Shown here in pieces: positions 62,117-64,000 of a stretch of 64,000 nucleotides of DNA. The notes beneath the pieces were generated by a model. That model saw nothing but the letters and a program-made list of their open reading frames with translations. It was not told the DNA's origin and made no database searches. The translations under genes were made by a program, and so were the position numbers. How positions within the stretch are numbered: the stretch's first letter is position 1; every line of letters starts with the position of its first letter. Origin of the DNA: an uncultured Lachnospiraceae bacterium (GTDB taxonomy: Bacteria > Bacillota > Clostridia > Lachnospirales > Lachnospiraceae); assembly GCA_910585765.1 (NCBI GenBank), contig CAJUES010000001.1, positions 1-64,000 of the forward strand, given 5' to 3'.

Positions 62117-64000
62117 ATGGATATCATTTTAAAGCTAAAAGAAGAACTGAATGTAGAAAAATGGCAGGTCGAGGCTGCCGTCAAACTGATAGATGAGGGA
62201 AATACGATCCCGTTCATCTCCAGATACCGCAAGGAGGTCACGGGGTCGCTCAACGACGAGGTGCTGCGAAACCTCAACGAGAGACTCGGATATCTCCGAA
62301 ATCTGGAGGAGAAGAAGGAGCAGGTGCTTGGCAGCATCGAGGAGCAGGGCAAGCTCACGGAGGAGTTGCGGGCGAAGATCCTGGCGGCGGAGACGATCGT
62401 GGCTGTCGACGACCTGTATCTCCCGTACAGACCCAAGAGAAAGACGCGCGCCAGCATTGCGAAGGAGAAGGGACTGGAGGGGCTGGCGGACATCATCCTG
62501 GCACAGGAGACGACGCAGCCGCTGACGGCGGAGGCGGAGCCCTATGTAGACGAGGAGAAGGGCGTAGCCAATGTAAAGGAAGCGCTGCAGGGCGCGATGG
62601 ATATCATCGCGGAGATGATATCGGACGAGGCTGATCACAGGACATACATCCGTCAGGCGACCTTCGAGGAGGGGAAGATCACAAGCACGGCAAAGGACGC
62701 AAAGGCGCAGAGCGTGTACGAGATGTACTACGATTTTGAGGAGCCTGTCAACAAGGTGGCAGGGCACAGGGTCCTCGCGCTGAACAGGGGGGAGAATGAG
62801 AAGATCCTCACAGTAAAGATCGAGGCGCCCACCGAGCGCATCATCCGCTTTCTGGAGAAGAAGCTCATCACAAAGGATAACGCGAATACGACGCCGGCGC
62901 TGCAGGAGACCATCGCGGACAGCTACAGCAGGCTGATCGCGCCCGCGATCGAGCGCGATATCAGAAACGAGCTGACGGAGAAGGCGGAGGACGGGGCGAT
63001 CTCGGTGTTTGGCAAGAACCTGGAGCAGCTCCTCATGCAGCCTCCTATTGCCGGGAAGGTAGTGCTTGGCTGGGATCCCGCATTTCGGACAGGCTGCAAG
63101 CTTGCCGTGGTGGACGCGACGGGAAAGGTGCTCGACACCAAAGTCATCTATCCGACAGCGCCCCAGAACAAGGTCGAGGAGGCAAAAAAGGAGTTAAAGA
63201 GGCTGATCGGCAAGTACGATGTGAGCCTGATCTCCGTGGGCAACGGCACGGCTTCGCGCGAGTCCGAGCAGGTCATCGTGGAGCTGATCAAAGAACTCGA
63301 CACGCCGGTACAGTATGTCATCGTCAACGAAGCGGGCGCTTCCGTCTACTCGGCGAGCAAGCTCGCTACGGAGGAATTTCCGAATTTTGATGTGGGACAG
63401 CGGAGCGCGGCATCCATCGCAAGGCGCCTGCAGGACCCGCTGGCAGAGCTTGTGAAGATCGATCCGAAATCCATCGGTGTGGGGCAGTACCAGCACGACA
63501 TGAACCAGAAGAAACTCAGCGAGGCGCTCAACGGCGTCGTGGAGGATTCCGTGAACAAGGTCGGCGTGGATCTGAACACGGCGTCGGCATCGCTGCTTGA
63601 GTACATCTCAGGCATCAACAAGACCATCGCCAAAAATATAGTGGACTACAGGGAGACCAACGGGCGCTTCCGCAACAGAAAGCAGCTTTTGAAGGTGGCG
63701 AAGCTCGGACCGAAGGCGTACGAGCAGTGTGCGGGCTTCATGCGCATTCTCGACGGCGACAATCCGCTCGATGCCACAAGCGTGCATCCGGAGTCCTATG
63801 ACGCGGCGATGAAGCTTCTGGACAAGCTTGGCATTTCCATGGACGATCTGAAAGAGATCCAGAGGAAAGCCGCATCTGCAAAGACCGTGAAGGCGGAAAA
63901 GCAGGAGAGTGCAAAGAACCGCAAAAACAGCAAAAAGCAGAATATCGTCATCAAGAACACCAGCACTGCCATGGGAAAAGCGCTCGCGGCAGCCATGGGC
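62117..64000 (+). CDS. tex: Tex family RNA-binding transcription accessory protein (partial)
   Basis: 628 residues are present, open at the window end; full Tex is about 715-780, so the C-terminal S1 domain lies outside. The N-terminal HTH-like part (VEAAVKLIDEGNTIPFISRYRKE), the YqgF/RNase H-like core (LGWDPAFRTGCKLAVVD, SVGNGTASRESEQ) and the helix-hairpin-helix (VDLNTASASLLEYISGI) are all clear. A Lys-rich linker begins near 600. Tex binds nucleic acid and affects transcription and stress responses. ATG 62117 follows an AGAGGTAAAG site. Confidence 0.93.
   Translation, partial: MDIILKLKEELNVEKWQVEAAVKLIDEGNTIPFISRYRKEVTGSLNDEVLRNLNERLGYLRNLEEKKEQVLGSIEEQGKLTEELRAKILAAETIVAVDDLYLPYRPKRKTRASIAKEKGLEGLADIILAQETTQPLTAEAEPYVDEEKGVANVKEALQGAMDIIAEMISDEADHRTYIRQATFEEGKITSTAKDAKAQSVYEMYYDFEEPVNKVAGHRVLALNRGENEKILTVKIEAPTERIIRFLEKKLITKDNANTTPALQETIADSYSRLIAPAIERDIRNELTEKAEDGAISVFGKNLEQLLMQPPIAGKVVLGWDPAFRTGCKLAVVDATGKVLDTKVIYPTAPQNKVEEAKKELKRLIGKYDVSLISVGNGTASRESEQVIVELIKELDTPVQYVIVNEAGASVYSASKLATEEFPNFDVGQRSAASIARRLQDPLAELVKIDPKSIGVGQYQHDMNQKKLSEALNGVVEDSVNKVGVDLNTASASLLEYISGINKTIAKNIVDYRETNGRFRNRKQLLKVAKLGPKAYEQCAGFMRILDGDNPLDATSVHPESYDAAMKLLDKLGISMDDLKEIQRKAASAKTVKAEKQESAKNRKNSKKQNIVIKNTSTAMGKALAAAMG

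Noticed and set aside
1..64000. tRNA, rRNA, CRISPR arrays, prophage or insertion sequences
   Set aside because: No T-loop-like GGTTCGAATCC with matching arms, no short regularly spaced repeats, and no transposase, integrase or phage structural genes were recognised.

Overview
The window looks like a chromosomal segment of a Gram-positive gut or rumen anaerobe of the Lachnospiraceae (Clostridia, Bacillota). The evidence is a Gram-positive-style secA-prfB pair with the RF2 frameshift, a DUF4250 micro-protein beside holA, a ComEA/ComEC plus OmpR/HK block, YesM/LplB/YesL-type sugar-uptake relics, intracellular GH31/GH53/GH2 enzymes, AGGAGG-type ribosome sites and TTGACA/TATAAT-type promoters. No rRNA, tRNA, CRISPR array or insertion sequence was recognised.

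Layout. 1-2.2 kb: an IbrA/IbrB-like pair on the minus strand. 2.2-18.7 kb: mostly plus-strand housekeeping and accessory genes (MATE exporter, GH31 alpha-glucosidase, leucine-rich-repeat lipoprotein, WYL regulator, a broken BspA-like repeat gene, an uncharacterised DUF4869/ATPase pair, VOC protein, Fpg-like protein, EamA transporter, a chemoreceptor with a structured leader, M18 aminopeptidase, Uma2 nuclease, fructuronate-reductase-like dehydrogenase). 18.7-24.9 kb: a decaying oligosaccharide uptake locus with a 5'-truncated histidine kinase, a solute-binding protein gene broken by an in-frame TGA, a permease/solute-binding-protein in-frame fusion left by a deletion, yesL, and a 5'-truncated GH28-like gene. 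25-34.6 kb: zinc ribbon, DUF4422, ComEA, response regulator and kinase, GerMN lipoprotein, ComEC, HolA and DUF4250. 34.6-38.3 kb: an iron/siderophore/cobalamin-type ABC transporter whose binding protein faces its permease and ATPase tail to tail, then a polysaccharide deacetylase. 38.4-41.1 kb: an unknown protein, a nucleotide-sugar epimerase and a KdgK-like kinase.

41.2-45.7 kb is the most interesting part: an AT-richer island with a radical SAM/SPASM peptide maturase, an ABC exporter, a 56-residue precursor-like peptide with mirrored Cys spacing (not in any long reading frame), a second Cys-rich reading frame and a lipoprotein. The island has its own TTGACA promoter preceded by an 11-bp tandem repeat. 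It lies between two copies of a dispersed element that share 84 identical bases. The element occurs at least five times in the window and its stems show compensatory changes between copies.

45.8-55.9 kb is a galactan/galactoside operon (GH53 galactanase, GalT, LacI regulator, AraC regulator, GH2 beta-galactosidase, an unknown 619-residue protein, a zinc ribbon) with a palindromic LacI-type operator next to its first promoter. 56-57 kb holds a VapBC module and an acetyltransferase remnant. 57.2-64 kb is core: secA, prfB with programmed frameshift, a DUF975 membrane protein and the start of tex, which runs off the window.

All family names come from recognising motifs by eye; no database search was run.
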